A stretch of DNA of 64,000 bases from Leptobrachium leishanense (taxonomy: Eukaryota; Chordata; Amphibia; Anura; Megophryidae). Within the stretch, counting starts at the first letter, position 1, and each line of letters begins with the position of its first letter. Below are positions 24,723-46,103 of this stretch, in pieces. The notes under the pieces are model-generated. The model saw only the letters and a list, made by a program, of their open reading frames with translations. It was not told the origin of the DNA and did not search any database. The position numbers and the translations under genes were made by a program. The DNA lies in assembly GCA_009667805.1 (NCBI GenBank), contig CM019063.1, forward strand, positions 81,991,877 through 82,055,876. The letters run 5' to 3'.

Positions 24723-25239
24723 ATCACCTCATAAACAACTGCAATAAATCCGGAATCTTCCACTAGATATGGTATTTTGGGTTTGGGGTAGTTTTAAATG
24801 GATTGCTCGGCGACAGATCAGGTGTACGGTGGACCTCTTCTTCTGACTGTGTCTCACTCTCTCACAGTCTGCACATGCACTTGCTGGCTGCTGTGTGTGT
24901 GGCGCCTCCTGCTCTTTCCCGTCCAACCTGATATGAAACGTGGCGCTGACGCACTGCGTCACCGGCGTCACGTCACTAACTCCCTCCTGGACTCGGCGCA
25001 GCTGACCATCAACTAAAGGGCTGCTCACGGACACCTTGCTCAACCGAGCGATCGGCAGCTGGAGACTATTGGGGCTCAAATTTCTTTTGAAATTGTGCGC
25101 TCCTATAGAAAATCGCTCCCGGGACCACCACCCCTCCCCCCCACTACGCCACTGACTGGAAGTGACATCTTATTTGATCACTTCCTTCCAGCACTGTTTT
25201 GATGTTAAAATGTTTGTAAAGACAATTATTATGGATAAA

Positions 25240-26309
25240 TGTAATGCTCCGCGACCCGCTCCCTGTCTGGACCGCCATGTTGAGACACACATCATACTCA
25301 CCCGAGGTCCCTCGTTTCGCGCTGCTCCGCGTTCCCGGTCCACAGGATGGAGGAGGAAACCCAGGGTACGCCCCACGCCAGAGACAAGATCCGAATGCCG
25401 GGAGTGGAAGCGCGCATGCGCGATCGGATGCCTCCCTAAGTAACGAAACGCCTGGTACTCTGCTGGCCGATTATGGGTACTGCATGACACCTGTTCTGGA
25501 GGTCCTCGTATTCCTCCCATTGACCTACCAAGAACTCAGGTATCTCAACCCCACCTACGATACCCAGGTGAAAGCTGTTCCTATGATCCTCTAAACCCTA
25601 TTTAAACCTGCCGCCCTTCTCAACTCATTAACCAGGTTATACTGTTACCCTTACACTTCAGTTTCCTAGTGCTCCTCCGTGTTCCTGACCACGCTGTCTT
25701 CTTCTGACCATCGACCCGGATTGCCACATCGACCACGCTGCCTTCTTCTGACCATCGACCCGGATTGCAACATCGACCACGCTGCCTTCTTCTGACCATC
25801 TACCCGGATTGCCACATCGACCACGCTGCCTTCTTCTGACCATCGACCTGGATTGCCATATCGACCACGCTGCCTTCTTCTGACCATCGACCTGGATTGC
25901 CACATCGACTACGCTGCCTTCTTCTGACCATCGACCCGAATTGCCACATCGACCACGCTGCCTTCTTCCGACCATCAACCCGGATTGCCACCTCGACCAC
26001 GCTGCCTTCTCCTGACCATCGACCCGGGTTGCCACATCGACTATGCAGTCTTCTTCTGCCACCTTAGTTGCCATTCAGTATCTGGAACTTTTGTTACTTG
26101 ATTTGCATTCCTTGCTATTCATTAGAACCCCTACTCCTCAAGAAGACCACCTCAGTTATACCATTGTTCTGGACTTGTGTTACATTCTATTTTTTGCTTC
26201 ACTAAACCTTGTTTATTGCTACGCGGTCTCCTGGTTTCCTTGTTTCCACGGCATGCCATTTGGTTCCATACTCATACCACTACACAGGGGTCCCAAACCC
26301 TGCATTACA
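25240..26309 (+). mobile_element. Solo LTR with 5-bp target duplication
   Basis: Starts TGTAATGC and ends GCATTACA, flanked by ATAAA on both sides (25235-25239, 26310-26314). It has a TATA-like TATTTAAA at about 25600 followed by a 44-bp tandem array. Length 1070 bp. The TG...CA ends and 5-bp duplication fit a Gypsy-like LTR; no internal coding region remains. Confidence 0.85.
25687..26041 (+). repeat. 44-bp tandem repeat inside the LTR, 8 copies
   Basis: Unit GACCACGCTGCCTTCTTCTG plus ACCATCGACCCGGATTGCC. It lacks stops on the minus strand and so creates a 138-codon open frame that is not a gene. Confidence 0.9.
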
Positions 26310-26381
26310 ATAAAATATGTTTTTTGCCAATAGGCAGTGCTCTATTGTACAGTACGTAGTTTCGTGTTCAGAACAGACTAT

Positions 26382-27286
26382 CAGGGTTATCCAAAGAGAT
26401 TCGAAAAGTCACCGCACGTTCGGTGACTTTTCGTTCTCTTCAATTCGGTTCCTTTTGCCGATTGCATTTCGGTGACCCTGCGGTGTATTCAGCAAACAGC
26501 ACAGGGTCCCCGAATTGCAGGGAAAAGCTGCCGCAAACCTGACGAAAACTCACCGAATGCACGTTGAAAACAAGCAAAAACATCTGGATTAACCTTCGAA
26601 AAACCCGAACAGGAGCCGAACAGGAGCGAAAAGGAGCCGAATCACACAGAGCCGAAGCAGCTGTGACGTAGAGGAGGCAGTGAATAATTAGCAAAACCAT
26701 TTGTATGAATCTGGGAAAATGAAACGCTGTTTGCAAAGAAACTACTGAGCGAAAATGTCTGAAATTTTCACAGGAGGTCCAGGGAATGATAATAAAGAGG
26801 GCTGTTACAAAAAAAATAAGCAAACTGAAAAAAAAAAAAAAATCGGACTTTTAATTTTTTTTTTAAAAATTCTGGAAAATGCTTAAACTATCCTAAAAAA
26901 TCTATAAATAAAGAGACCTTTTGCTGCAGAATTTTATAATGAACGGTTTATTAGATATTGAATTAAAACGGGAATATTTTTAACATTGAAGCCTATGGGA
27001 TTCTCCTGAATAAATTTGCCGAATTAAACCACCGAATGGCAGGGCATTAGGGGAACCTTTCACTGCTGGTTTGTGTTCTCTGAATAGCCGAAGCAGTGCT
27101 TTTTCATGGGGATTTCACTGCCCTCGAACAGGGACCGAACAGGCACCGTATGATCAGGCAATTCGCCAGGATTTGGCGAATTGCCTGCTCTCTGGATAGC
27201 CGAATGGCCAGGAAAGGTAACCGAACGCTGAATTTCAGCATTCGGTTACCTTTCTCAAGCAATTCGGATCTCTTTGGATAACCCTG
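26382..27286. mobile_element. 905-bp MITE, CAGGGTTATCCAAAGAG termini, subfamily A
   Basis: TA on both sides; ends are exact complements over about 17 bases. The interior matches 12926-13802 in inverse orientation. Confidence 0.85.
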
Positions 27287-28024
27287 TATGCATTGTGGGC
27301 TTTCACTTTTGTCATTTGCATGTACAATGGGCACTCACTCATTGCACACTGATCGTACAGTACATGGTTTCATTTAGGTAGAGTGAGCATTGCGGATTTG
27401 AGTGTCCAAAATTGTTTGTGTTTTTAATCAGCATTATTTTTATTGCATCAATTTTCAACATGTCCAGAAGGTGGCATTGTTTATATAATTAAGAAACCAG
27501 TTTACATTATATAATTGCAAACACGACAAATACAAACGTGGAGGTCTAAACTTGTCAGATTACTCCACTATACCGGGTGTACAAAACGTAACCTTTATTG
27601 GAACACTAACGAAAGTGGAATAAAAAATACAAAAATGTGTCATGGTTCATTTGCCTTTGTATAAACCTGAATAGGTATAAAAAATCCTCAGGTCACCCAA
27701 AATATAACAAAGCAAGGAGCCCAATATTATGCACGACTTGCACACATAGATATTATGCAATGTATGCCAGGACCCCTAGGCCATAGGGAAGCTGTAAACT
27801 ATGAACAGCACGGGGAAAGATACGTAAATACTGAGATAAATCCTCAATGTGACCCTGAATCTGTATAATTTCTAGACCCTCAATAGACCAAACAATACCA
27901 AGGAGAAAGGGGAGTGCAAAACCTCCTTAAAACAGCACATATAAATACATATAGTCAGAATATGGGCTCCCACAGGAATAACATAGATAAACTTTTGAAA
28001 GAAACAGAAAGACGTCGCTAGGAT

Positions 28025-28076
28025 GTGCTCCACACGCGTTTCGCCATTATCCCTTACGGCTTCATCAAGAGCATGT
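28025..28076 (-). ncRNA. Near-canonical hammerhead motif, probably inactive
   Basis: Minus strand: TGCTC (stem I), TTGATGA, AGCC...GGC (stem II), GAAAC-GCGT-GT (short stem III), G, GAGCA (stem I). The five-base stem I pairs exactly. C3 is T and the cleavage-site base is G instead of A, C or T, which should block activity. It is part of a retroelement-like stretch at about 27540-28110. Confidence 0.6.
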
Positions 28077-28249
28077 ATAATTGTGATAATTAGCAAACGC
28101 TGATATTATCTCAGAATGAGGAGTTGCGGTTTTTTCAATGCTTTGGTTAAATATCACACATAATAAAAAATTTTGCATACTTTCACACATTTACACATAT
28201 CACATTTTTGTCAATTGCAACACATATTTGTGTTTGTTGGCTTGGGTGA

Positions 28250-28292
28250 CAACTGATAAAAGCCTGGAGGCTGAAACATTGCTGATGTTGGC
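28250..28292 (+). ncRNA. Degenerate hammerhead-ribozyme motif
   Basis: CTGATAA, stem AGCC-TGGA-GGCT, GAAA, stem III ACAT...ATGT, then T. G8 is changed to A and no stem I pairing is seen. Confidence 0.5.
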
Positions 28293-29035
28293 GTTGACAA
28301 CTCCATGAAATGAAAGCCACATTCTTAAACCAAATGAGTGCAGTCTCACTCCTTTTTTATAGCCACGTGCCATTGTCCCTGTCTCTGTCATTGTCTTTGC
28401 CAAACCTAGCACCACAGACAATGTCTGTGTGTGCCTTTCAGTGTCCTCTTTGTTTCTCTTTCCATTTCCGTGTTTGTTTTTGTGGTTCTTTGAAAATGTC
28501 TTTTAGTGATGCAAAGTTACAAGTGATTGAATGACCCAGTGTTTGGGAAGAGAGAGGCGTGTGGGGTAAATAAATAATGGTTGACACAGGGTATGGAAAG
28601 ATGAAGAAAGACATTAGATGGTGAAATAAGGTGAAGGGAAGGCCATTGGGGTTTCAGAGATGTAAGCAAATGAGACATTAAAAGGTGAGGGGAGTCGGAG
28701 ATTAGGAGAGACATGGATGGTTGAAATTGTGGAGATAGATGTTACAGCAGGGATAGAGAAAGATGTTCGTGGTAGGGGAATGGGGAATAGAGACAGCATA
28801 CAGGGGGATACAGGGGTCAGAAAATGGGTTTGTCTAGTGTGCCAGAAATCTCTGCCATCTCCCTGACAGGCTGTCTTGATTCTGTGCTATTGTAGTTACA
28901 TGCTGTCCTGTTTTCAAGTGTTCAAAATATGCAATTTAGCTCTCTGAAGGGATCATGAATAATTCAATGCAATTTTTTTTACTTTACAAAATAGCTGCTA
29001 TGTGGTCTATTTTTATTTTTTTTTGCGAACGTATT

Positions 29036-29225
29036 TTACCAGGAAGGATACATGGAGATTTCTCTCGTTTTCAAGTATGTCCTTGGCGGCGAGTATGTAC
29101 TGTTAGGTGTCTTGCCCAAGGACACTTACTGGAGAGGTTGCTCGCTGGGATCGAACCCATGTCCCCACAGGCTCTCTCCATGCAGAGCAGTGATGTTACC
29201 TCTACTCCACCCAAACCTTGCAAAC
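29036..29225 (-). mobile_element. tRNA-derived SINE with L2-like tail, best copy
   Basis: Minus strand: GGAGTAGAGGTAACATCACTG, then B box GGTTCGATCCC (29158-29147), then CTTGGGCAAGACACC and the tail AAGGACATACTTGAAAAC. Open frames across it, such as FKYVLGGEYVLLGVLP, recur in the other copies by homology and are not genes. Confidence 0.8.
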
Positions 29226-29227
29226 TA

Positions 29228-30088
29228 CAGGAGTTATTCAAAGAGAGACCAACTTGCCACTGAATTGCACCAAATGGTGAGTTTCCCCTGCAATTTCGTG
29301 GCAATTCAGCTATTCAGAAAGCTAGCAGTTCGGCAAATATTGGTGAATTGCCAGCGAAATACATGCAATTTAAGTGAAATTCCCCATAGAGAAGTAATGG
29401 TTAATATATTCAGAGAACACCGAAGAGCAGTGAAAAATTGCCAAAATGCCCAGTTTTTCATTGCTTCTGTTTGACGGGGTTAAATAGGCGAAGGTTTCAA
29501 TGTAAAAACAATTCCTCGTTTTTATAAATTTTTTATTCAACTGTTTATCCTTTTCATTTGCAGTAAAAAGTATTTTTATTTTATTTTTTTAAATTTTTTA
29601 ATGCATTTTCCTGGAATTTTTTGGCGACATTTTTGATTCAGATTATTTTTAAATGCCGATTTTTTTTAAAAAATTTTTTATTCTCTAACTGACCTTTTTA
29701 TTGTTATTCGTAGGACCTTATATATTATTTCCAAGCATTTTAAAGCATTTATTTTGTTTTAAACTCCCGTAAAAAGTTGCGTTTTTTTTTTTACCTGTTG
29801 GCTTTTTTTGGTGGCGTTCGGTGGTCTGTTCAGATCATCGGCGGCATTCAGCGGTTTGCGGCAGCGTTCGGTGGCTTATCGACGGCGTTCGGCGGTTTGT
29901 CGATAGCGTTCGGTGGGTTTATTGACAGAGTTCGACGTGTTTGTCGTTGGCGTTCGGCGGATCGATTCAACGCACTTCGGAGATCCTACTGTGAATGCTG
30001 AATTCACTGCAGGGTCGGCGAATTGAGCTCACCGAGTGAAAGCGCACCAACATTTCATTGAGATTTTGGTGCTCTTTGAATAACCCCT
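29228..30088. mobile_element. MITE, CAGGAGTTATTCAAAGAG termini, subfamily B
   Basis: TA precedes the left end; the right end is CTCTTTGAATAACCCCTT. The interior has the CCCATAGAGAAGTAATGG and GTTTCAATG landmarks of subfamily B and a TTCGG-rich right third. Confidence 0.75.
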
Positions 30089-30950
30089 TTAATCACAAAA
30101 AAGCTGTCATTTAACATACACCGATTTAGATATATTATGTATTCTATTAGCGAAACACTCAGGCACCTCTATGGGTTAAACCCCACTGTTTTCTACAATG
30201 TGTTTACATAATTTGCTGCTTGCACATTAGGCACTTCTTCATATTTATGTCAATAGTAATAATCGTGTTTAAGGAGATGAGATGTGACAATGCGTATTTC
30301 TATGTATGACAGTTAGTGACAACTAGAAATATGATTTGAAAATGGAGCTAGAATTTTAATTACCTTTACATGCTTATCTATTCTAGTGGATATTATTTGT
30401 ACGGACTTATGTTTGCCTAAAGCAAAGGTAATGAAAATGGCAATAAGATTTTGGGAGCAAACTAATGATGAGTAATTTGATGCTTGCCGGATGCTTGCTC
30501 GGTCATCATGCCTCTCAGTATTGAATGAACACCATGCATATGATTAATACTTTTGTTTTTTCGTATATATAGTATTGGAGTGATGTTCATTTACATTCAT
30601 AGCTAACAGCAAAATGACTCCACGTGTGTTTTCATCCCTGCAGCACAAACCAACATAATCTGGAATTAAAACTTAAATGTAGCTTGCATTAGCCATTGTG
30701 CAAAAAAGATTCTTTCCCTTATATGACTAATATGAATTTTTCATTGTTAATTTTTTTTTCATTTATCCTTTACAGAAATGTTATTGGGATGAAAGGTTCT
30801 GCACACTAAATGGTCTCCTTGCACAACTTCAAACCAAGTCTGAATTATTAGCATGCAGCAAAACATTACCTTTATGTCAACTACAGTAAATGTGATATAG
30901 ATATTATTAATGGTCCAATTACCTTTCTATGGGTATTTGTAGTGATCATA
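30089..30950. other. No gene recognised
   Basis: AT-rich intergenic sequence; nothing supported. Confidence 0.5.
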
Positions 30951-31400
30951 ATAGAAACATAGAAACATAGAAAAATGTCGTCAGATAAGAACCTTTCGGC
31001 CCATCTAGTCTGCCCAATTACATGGATACTTTACCTGGATTTATCTTTTGTTTAGGATAGCCTTATGCCTATCCCATGCCTGCTTAAATTCAATTACTGT
31101 TTTGGCCTCTACCACTTCAACTGGAAGACTGTTCCATGTATCCACCACCCTCTCAGTAAAATAATGCTATCTGATGTTACTTTTAAACCTTTGCCCCTCT
31201 AATCTAAGACTATGTCCTCTTGTTTTGCTACTTTGTTTCCTTTTAAATATACTCCCTTCCTCTACCTTGTGGATTCCCTTTACGTATTTAAATGTTTCTA
31301 TCATATCTCCTCTGTCTCGTCTTTTTTCCAAGCTGTACATGTTAAGATCATTAAGCCTTTCCTGGTAACTTTTCTCCTTCAAGCCGTACACCATTTTAGT
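30951..31400 (-). pseudogene. Non-LTR retrotransposon fragment, RT C-terminus and 3' end
   Basis: On the minus strand it reads YQERLNDLNMYSLEKRRDRG, then DMIETFKYVKGI, TRGHSL, a stop (31167-31169), HYFTERVVDTWNSLPVEVVE and AKTVIEFKQAWDRH. The 3' UTR ends in (CTATGTTT)n at 30951. This is the conserved end of the reverse transcriptase ORF of CR1/L2/Rex-like LINEs, 5'-truncated as usual. The clade is not resolved. Confidence 0.75.
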
Positions 31401-32738
31401 AGTAATGGGATTATTAGTAATGCATGTTTAAAAAATACCAATAGAATATAAAAAAATACTATCTGTATGTGACATAATTCCTGTGTATGGAAATTAAAGT
31501 TACACCTTGCATCTGTACTGTACAGGAACTTTAAACATCTATAAGAAGTGAGGATAATCGTCCCTCCTACACCAACAATACTGTATTTTTCTTTCTAAGA
31601 ACAAATAAATAAATAATTTCCCCATGCATCACATTCTGTAAGGATGATAGTGTCTCCAAAACACATTCCGCAAATGGATGACGTGACATTTTAAATTCAC
31701 ACACTTCATGTCATGACATCTATGCTGTATCCAGTGCATTTCGTATCTTTATGCATCTCTTCCCCACTATAAAACTAATGTGATTATATGAGTTCTCAGG
31801 ACAAGCTAAGTAGATTGCTTCTGTCATTAGTGAGACATTACCAGGCATGTCATTTCTTTCTCTGGTTACAGACTCATCATTCCACCAGGATTCAAAACAT
31901 TCAATATTGTCATGTTAAATTATATCAATTGCATCTGTTAGATTTTAATTTCCTGTATAAAATATAAATAGTTTATCTTGAAAAAACTGTTTTATAAAAT
32001 GGGCTGTGAAATCCCCCCCTTCATTATGTTTCTTTAAATTCTGCATAGACAGTTGTTCCTTCTGTAGGATAAGAGGATGTGACGACTTCCTGTTATGTTT
32101 AGTGCAGGAAAATGTGCGTAGAAGCAGGGAGATAGGAAAAAGATTTTTTTGTAAACCATATAAGGTAATAAGTATTTGTTAAACCGTGTGGTTAAACTCT
32201 AACGTAGAAATGTATCTGTATGCTGATTGGCTATAAGTTCTTTTAAATCTAATAAAATAGTCTGTCTAAGAAAATATATTTAGACATGACCTGAAGCTAC
32301 ATTGCTTTGTGGCTGATTTTGGTGTCTCTACGCAGCATAGCGCAGCATCTGTTTTCAGTTTTGATATATGAGAAGAAACTTGGAAAAGGTTTATTGAAAT
32401 TTCATAAATGGTAATTATAATAGGGAATTTGTTTTTGTTTACTTAAAATTTTAATTTATCAGCATCTAAAGATAAAAGTATTTTGCTCAAAAACTCCAGG
32501 GAAGGTTTAACTCTATAGCTGTCCAAGGGGGCCGGCCTGGATAATGCTCAAAAGTAAATGCAAATGAGAGATCAGGAGATCATTATAAGAAAGTATTTTA
32601 ATTACACGAAACATAGACATGCTTTATAAGTTTACATTGGAATGTATAAAACTATATGACACATACACTCAACGTGGAGACAAAATAGCTATACAGGTGA
32701 ACCCGCTCAGTGTATTAATGAGAGCTGCACAATCTAAG
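31401..32738. other. No gene recognised
   Basis: AT-rich intergenic sequence without identifiable exons or element boundaries. Confidence 0.5.
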
Positions 32739-32876
32739 CTAGGAGTAGCAACCTTGGCCCTCCAGATGCCGTGGAACACCATTTATCATGACCCTCACGT
32801 ATCAGATTGGCTATTGCTAAGCCTCATGGAACATGTAGCTCCAAAACATCCGGAGGGCCAAGGTTGCTGACCCCCA
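32739..32876. mobile_element. Small hAT-like MITE (GTAGCAACCTTGGCCCTCC termini)
   Basis: Left GTAGCAACCTTGGCCCTCC and right GGAGGGCCAAGGTTGCTGAC are complements. The same terminal family appears at 56575, 57890 and 59880. The 8-bp duplication is not clear. Confidence 0.7.
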
Positions 32877-32923
32877 ACTTACGCTCTTCAGCTGTTATTG
32901 CACTACAGCTCTCGCAACTCTCT

Positions 32924-33637
32924 GGGCCCTATTACATTCTTCACGCAAAAATGCACGTGCAACGCGTGAATTTGTGCACCCAGCATTAAACGTTAACGCG
33001 TGTAAATCAACGCTGGAATTACAATCCTCACGCATTTTTCATCCGTCGAGCAATAACGCGCATAAAATGGACGCACACAAATGTGCGCGCAGCAACGTTG
33101 CGCTCAGAAATCAGTGTGCAATCAGAATTAAGAATCACAATTGTCTCATGTTAAGTGTTTGCGCCTGTCAAAGTCAATCTGCGCATATATGCTGCATCAA
33201 TAATAAATGCACACACAACTTCTCAAATTTATTGGTTTGGTATGTGTAGAATGTGTAACTATACTTTGCTGTGTATTTTTTTTTTGGGCTGGTGTATTTG
33301 GTTTCGGACAGGTTGATAGAATTTGCCATTAACACCAGCTTTTAGGAGTTGTTAAAATTAAGCGCGCAAAGGCTGCGCGTTAAAAACTGCACATAGATTG
33401 TAATACCATCCGCATACCAGCGCACAAACGCATTTGCGCTCACAATGTTAAGTATAGGACGCGTGAAGTACAGTAAAAGCTTGCACAGCGTTCGCACAGG
33501 TGCACCCGCGGTAGACGTATACGCGCGTTTGTTGCGCTGACATTGTAATACGACGTTCAGCGCAAAGGGTTTTGCCCCTCACGTTAATGCGTTTTTGCGC
33601 CGGCGCAAACGTATGCGCGAAGAATGTAATAGGGCCC
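32924..33637. mobile_element. CpG-rich palindromic MITE, GGGCCCTATTACATTCTTC termini
   Basis: Exact terminal complement over about 20 bases, with TCT on both sides. The interior is GCGCAAA/TTTGCGC-rich. Related ends at 35227-35358 and 63092-63341. Confidence 0.8.
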
Positions 33638-33752
33638 TCTGTTATTATATTAAAATGAATGCTGGCAGTGAAAGTGGCCTGACCCTGTTACAGTATGAAA
33701 GCAATTAAGAAACAGAGACAGGAAACTTTCATTTCTTCAGATACCTCTAGAC

Positions 33753-33967
33753 CAGCGATTCCCAAAATGGGCAGTGCCGCTCCCCTGGGGGCAGTAAAAA
33801 GATCCATAGGGGCATTAAGGAAAACGGGGGAGGGTGCGGGCGTGTTAGACTAGGTTTTGTTTTGAATTTACAGTGTACTTATTACCAAAAATAAGGTGTA
33901 TGAGGTCACTAGGGATGTGGTCTGGAAGCCAAGGGGGCAGCAGCCCCAAAAAGTTTGGGAACCACTG
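33753..33967. mobile_element. hAT-like MITE with 8-bp target duplication
   Basis: Starts CAGCGATTCCCAAA and ends TTTGGGAACCACTG. Flanks are CTCTAGAC and CTCTAGAG (7 of 8). 215 bp, located 3' of CARTPT. Confidence 0.85.
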
Positions 33968-34214
33968 CTCTAGAGGACTACAGAACTCATTAACATCAGC
34001 CATCCATTAATGGCCTTGGGGGGATTATACAGCCCAGTCACAGTTGTGGGGATGCAGGCTCTCTGTCCCTGATTTATGATGATAAAGCCATACATATAAA
34101 ATAATAAAACATAAAAAAACACCTTGATGTGAACTAACATCTGTTAAACCCACAGTGTGCCTGCCTCCCAGTAAAAATCAAATGACTATGCTTTGGTCCA
34201 TGTTAATATTGTGT

Positions 34215-43430
<9,216 letters not shown>

Positions 43431-43470
43431 GGTGCTGAAGTTCTGTGTGCTCTCCACCAAGCAGCAAGCT

Positions 43471-43480
43471 CTTTATATAG
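43471..43480 (-). promoter_or_regulatory. CARTPT: CARTPT TATA box
   Basis: The minus strand reads CTATATAAAG here, 41 bases upstream of the chosen ATG. Transcription would start near 43445-43450 and give a very short leader. This position supports the MESSR start. Confidence 0.75.
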
Positions 43481-43503
43481 AGGAGGGAGGCTAACTTCAA
43501 GTG

Positions 43504-43511
43504 TGACATCA
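43504..43511 (-). promoter_or_regulatory. CRE-like site upstream of CARTPT
   Basis: The minus strand reads TGATGTCA, one base from the cAMP response element TGACGTCA, about 24 bases upstream of the TATA box. CREB control through a proximal CRE is established for mammalian CART. Equivalence of this site is inference. Confidence 0.5.
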
Positions 43512-43519
43512 CCCATCCT

Positions 43520-44170
43520 CATGTACACCCTGTTCTGGACAAGTATATGTGCCATGTATGAGATGTATAACAGAGAAGACCATGTAATAAAACAGAACAT
43601 AAAATAAATATAATACTAGAATCTGGTGAGTTGGGGCTCTGGTCCAGGGCTGTAGATGAACATGTGCAGGAAGGATTCTTAAAAACGTCTTTCCCATTGT
43701 TCCTGTACTTTTATACTGATAAAGAAATACAATAAACCTCTGCAAGGCATCGAGTCATCTTTTATGATGAAACATTTGAGTCAGATAGATTTCTGCTCTT
43801 TATTCTACACCTTTATATAGTATTGGGTCCAAACATATCAAATCAAAATAAACCTAAACTGTAAGATTTTCTTAATCTGTTTACATTGTTACACCTGTCA
43901 CTTCATTAGCATTAAACAACACAAATCATATCAGATTGTCCAACTGAGACTAATGGGAATTGCAGTCCACAGCTGCCAGGAAACATGTGGTTTCAAGTCT
44001 ACATGTTGACATTTGTGAGCCATAATGTAGAAATCAGTTTATTTGGAAATAACATGTGTATGTATTTATATACAGTATTATATGTTTATATTTGAAGGGT
44101 TACAGTAATTGGTCTTTTAGTCACATATCCTTGCTCCAGTTTCAGAAGGCTGGCTGGGAAAACAAATTAC
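43520..44170. other. CARTPT upstream region
   Basis: Apart from the TATA box and CRE-like site just before it, I see no clear regulatory motif. No mobile element boundary is evident. Confidence 0.4.
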
Positions 44171-44176
44171 ACACAA

Positions 44177-44980
44177 AAGGGGTTATTTAAAGAGAGCCAA
44201 CCTTGCCAGTTGCCACTTGACACCAAATTGCACCGAACAGTGAACTCCCCCGTACGATGCAATTTCGTGGCAATTCGGCTATTCAATAAGGTGGCGATTC
44301 ACCAAATATTGGCGAATTGCCAGCGAAATACAGTGACCTTTGGCAGCAGTGAAATTCCCATAAAGACGTAAAGGTTCTATTCCGAGAACGCCAACAGCAG
44401 AAAAAAGTTGGCGAATTGCCCAGATTTTCGCTGGTTCAGTTCGACAGGTTTAAACAGGTGAATCCCATAGGTTTCAATGTAAATAAAATTTCCTGTTTTT
44501 ATTACATTTTTATTCAACCATTTATTCTTTTCATTTGCAGCAAAGTCTTTTTATTAATCTTTTTTTCGGAATTTTTTTCAGCTAAATTTTTGATTCTGAA
44601 TTTTCTTAAATGGCATTTTTTTTTAAATTCTGTAACAAACCTTTTTATTGTTATTCATAGGACCTTACATAATATTTTCATGCTTTATTTTTGTTTAAAA
44701 CACCTTTTTAAAAGTTTGGCGGCTGGTCGGCTTCTTTTGGCAACGTTTGGAGATCTGTTCGGTGAGTCGTCGGCTGTGTTCAACAGTTAATCGGATCGAT
44801 TCGGTGATTTTTCAGCAGTTTATCGGATGCATTCGGTGTTTTTTGGGCTTTTCGCGGCTGCATTCGCCTGTTTTATCAGCGTTGTTCGGCGGCCAATTTG
44901 CTGTACTTCGGGGACCCTGCAGTGAATGCTGAATTCACCGTAGGGTCGGCGAATTGAGGTTGCCGATAGTGAGAACTCCT
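44177..44980. mobile_element. MITE, GGGGTTATTTAAAGAGAG terminus, subfamily B
   Basis: Contains CCCATAGGTTTCAATG and the TTCGG-rich right third seen at 29228-30088. The right terminus is eroded. Confidence 0.65.
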
Positions 44981-45093
44981 ATAATATAATATTACTGTAA
45001 ATATTTTACATAAAGGTGCTACCACTTAATTATACTAGTAGAGACTTAAAAACACCTAGCTGAAGATACATTAATAATAAAGATGGAGATTTA

Positions 45094-45401
45094 CAGGGTT
45101 ATTCAGAGAGGGGTGAAAAGCAGGAGAATGACTGGAGAATGAATAATTCTAGGTCAAAATATCCGATTTGGAAAGGGAGATGAATGCGAGAATTTTTCTG
45201 GTTTAGCTATTTTGACATACAGGGTTATTCAGAGAGCGGTGAAAAGCAGGAGAATGACTGGAGAATGGAAAATTCTAGGTCAAAATAGCCGATTTGGAAA
45301 GTGAGATGAAAGGGAGAATTTTTCTGGTTTGGCTATTTTGACCTAGAATTTTCCATTCTCCAGTCATTCTCCTGCTTTTCACCTCTCTCTGAATAACCCT
45401 G
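45094..45401. mobile_element. 182-bp MITE (45220-45401) abutting a half copy (45094-45219)
   Basis: Both start TA-CAGGGTTATTCAGAGAG and share GGTGAAAAGCAGGAGAATG. The right copy is complete and palindromic; the left stops at TTTTGACATA, where the next begins. Confidence 0.85.
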
Positions 45402-45425
45402 TCAGTCACACATTTTGATAACTAG

Positions 45426-45610
45426 CAGGTCTATTCAAAGAAAGGTGAAAACCAGGAGAATTGGCGGGAGGAGAGAACAATTTTTAGACCAAATAGCCGA
45501 TTTGGAAACTGAGATAAAAGGAGAGAATTTTTCTGGTTTAACTATTTTGACCTAGAATTTCCACTTCTCCAGTCATTCTCGTGAGCTTCACCTTTCTTTG
45601 AATAGACCTG
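45426..45610. mobile_element. 185-bp MITE, diverged copy
   Basis: CAGGTCTATTCAAAGAAAGG at the left, complement at the right. Same palindromic body as 12733-12914. Confidence 0.8.
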
Positions 45611-46103
45611 AAAATGTTTATGACTGCCACAACTTCAAATAAATATATATATATTCAAATATCATTTTTAAGATAACTTAAAAACACAAAATAATAAATC
45701 CTATGAGATAAGGAAGCATCAGGCAGTGGATATTTCTCTACACTGCACAAAGCGAGCTATTGCATTCACAATGCAATTAAATGAAGGCAGTGTCTAGATA
45801 GAAGCAGATGGCATCGGCATCATCACACTGCCCTGAGCATTGCTATAGAATATACATCTCACAGATTTGGTTTAAAAACCCTAGTTTAAACCACAATCCG
45901 AGCTGAATGTGGTCGATGTGATAGCAGCGTCATAAAAGAAACAAACCCTTTATCTAAATAACTGTAATTTGTAACAATAAAAGCAATCTTCAAATCAATT
46001 CTTAGAGAAAAAGTAATCCTGTGATATGACAATCCATTGAAAAAAATATATCATGTTATAATATAACATGTAGTGTGTAACGTGTTGGAAAATGACAAGA
46101 GTA

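Noticed and set aside
25658..26074. 138-codon frame with DVAIRVDGQKKAAWS repeats
   Set aside because: It is the 44-bp tandem repeat inside a solo LTR. The 44-bp unit is not a multiple of three, so the frames shift between copies; no start context or domain.
29147..29158. tRNA gene suggested by B box GGTTCGATCCC
   Set aside because: No cloverleaf or acceptor stem; it is the tRNA-derived head of a SINE.
43431..43460. Upstream in-frame ATG extending CARTPT by ten residues
   Set aside because: It would place the start only 11 bases from the TATA box; the MESSR start matches the family.
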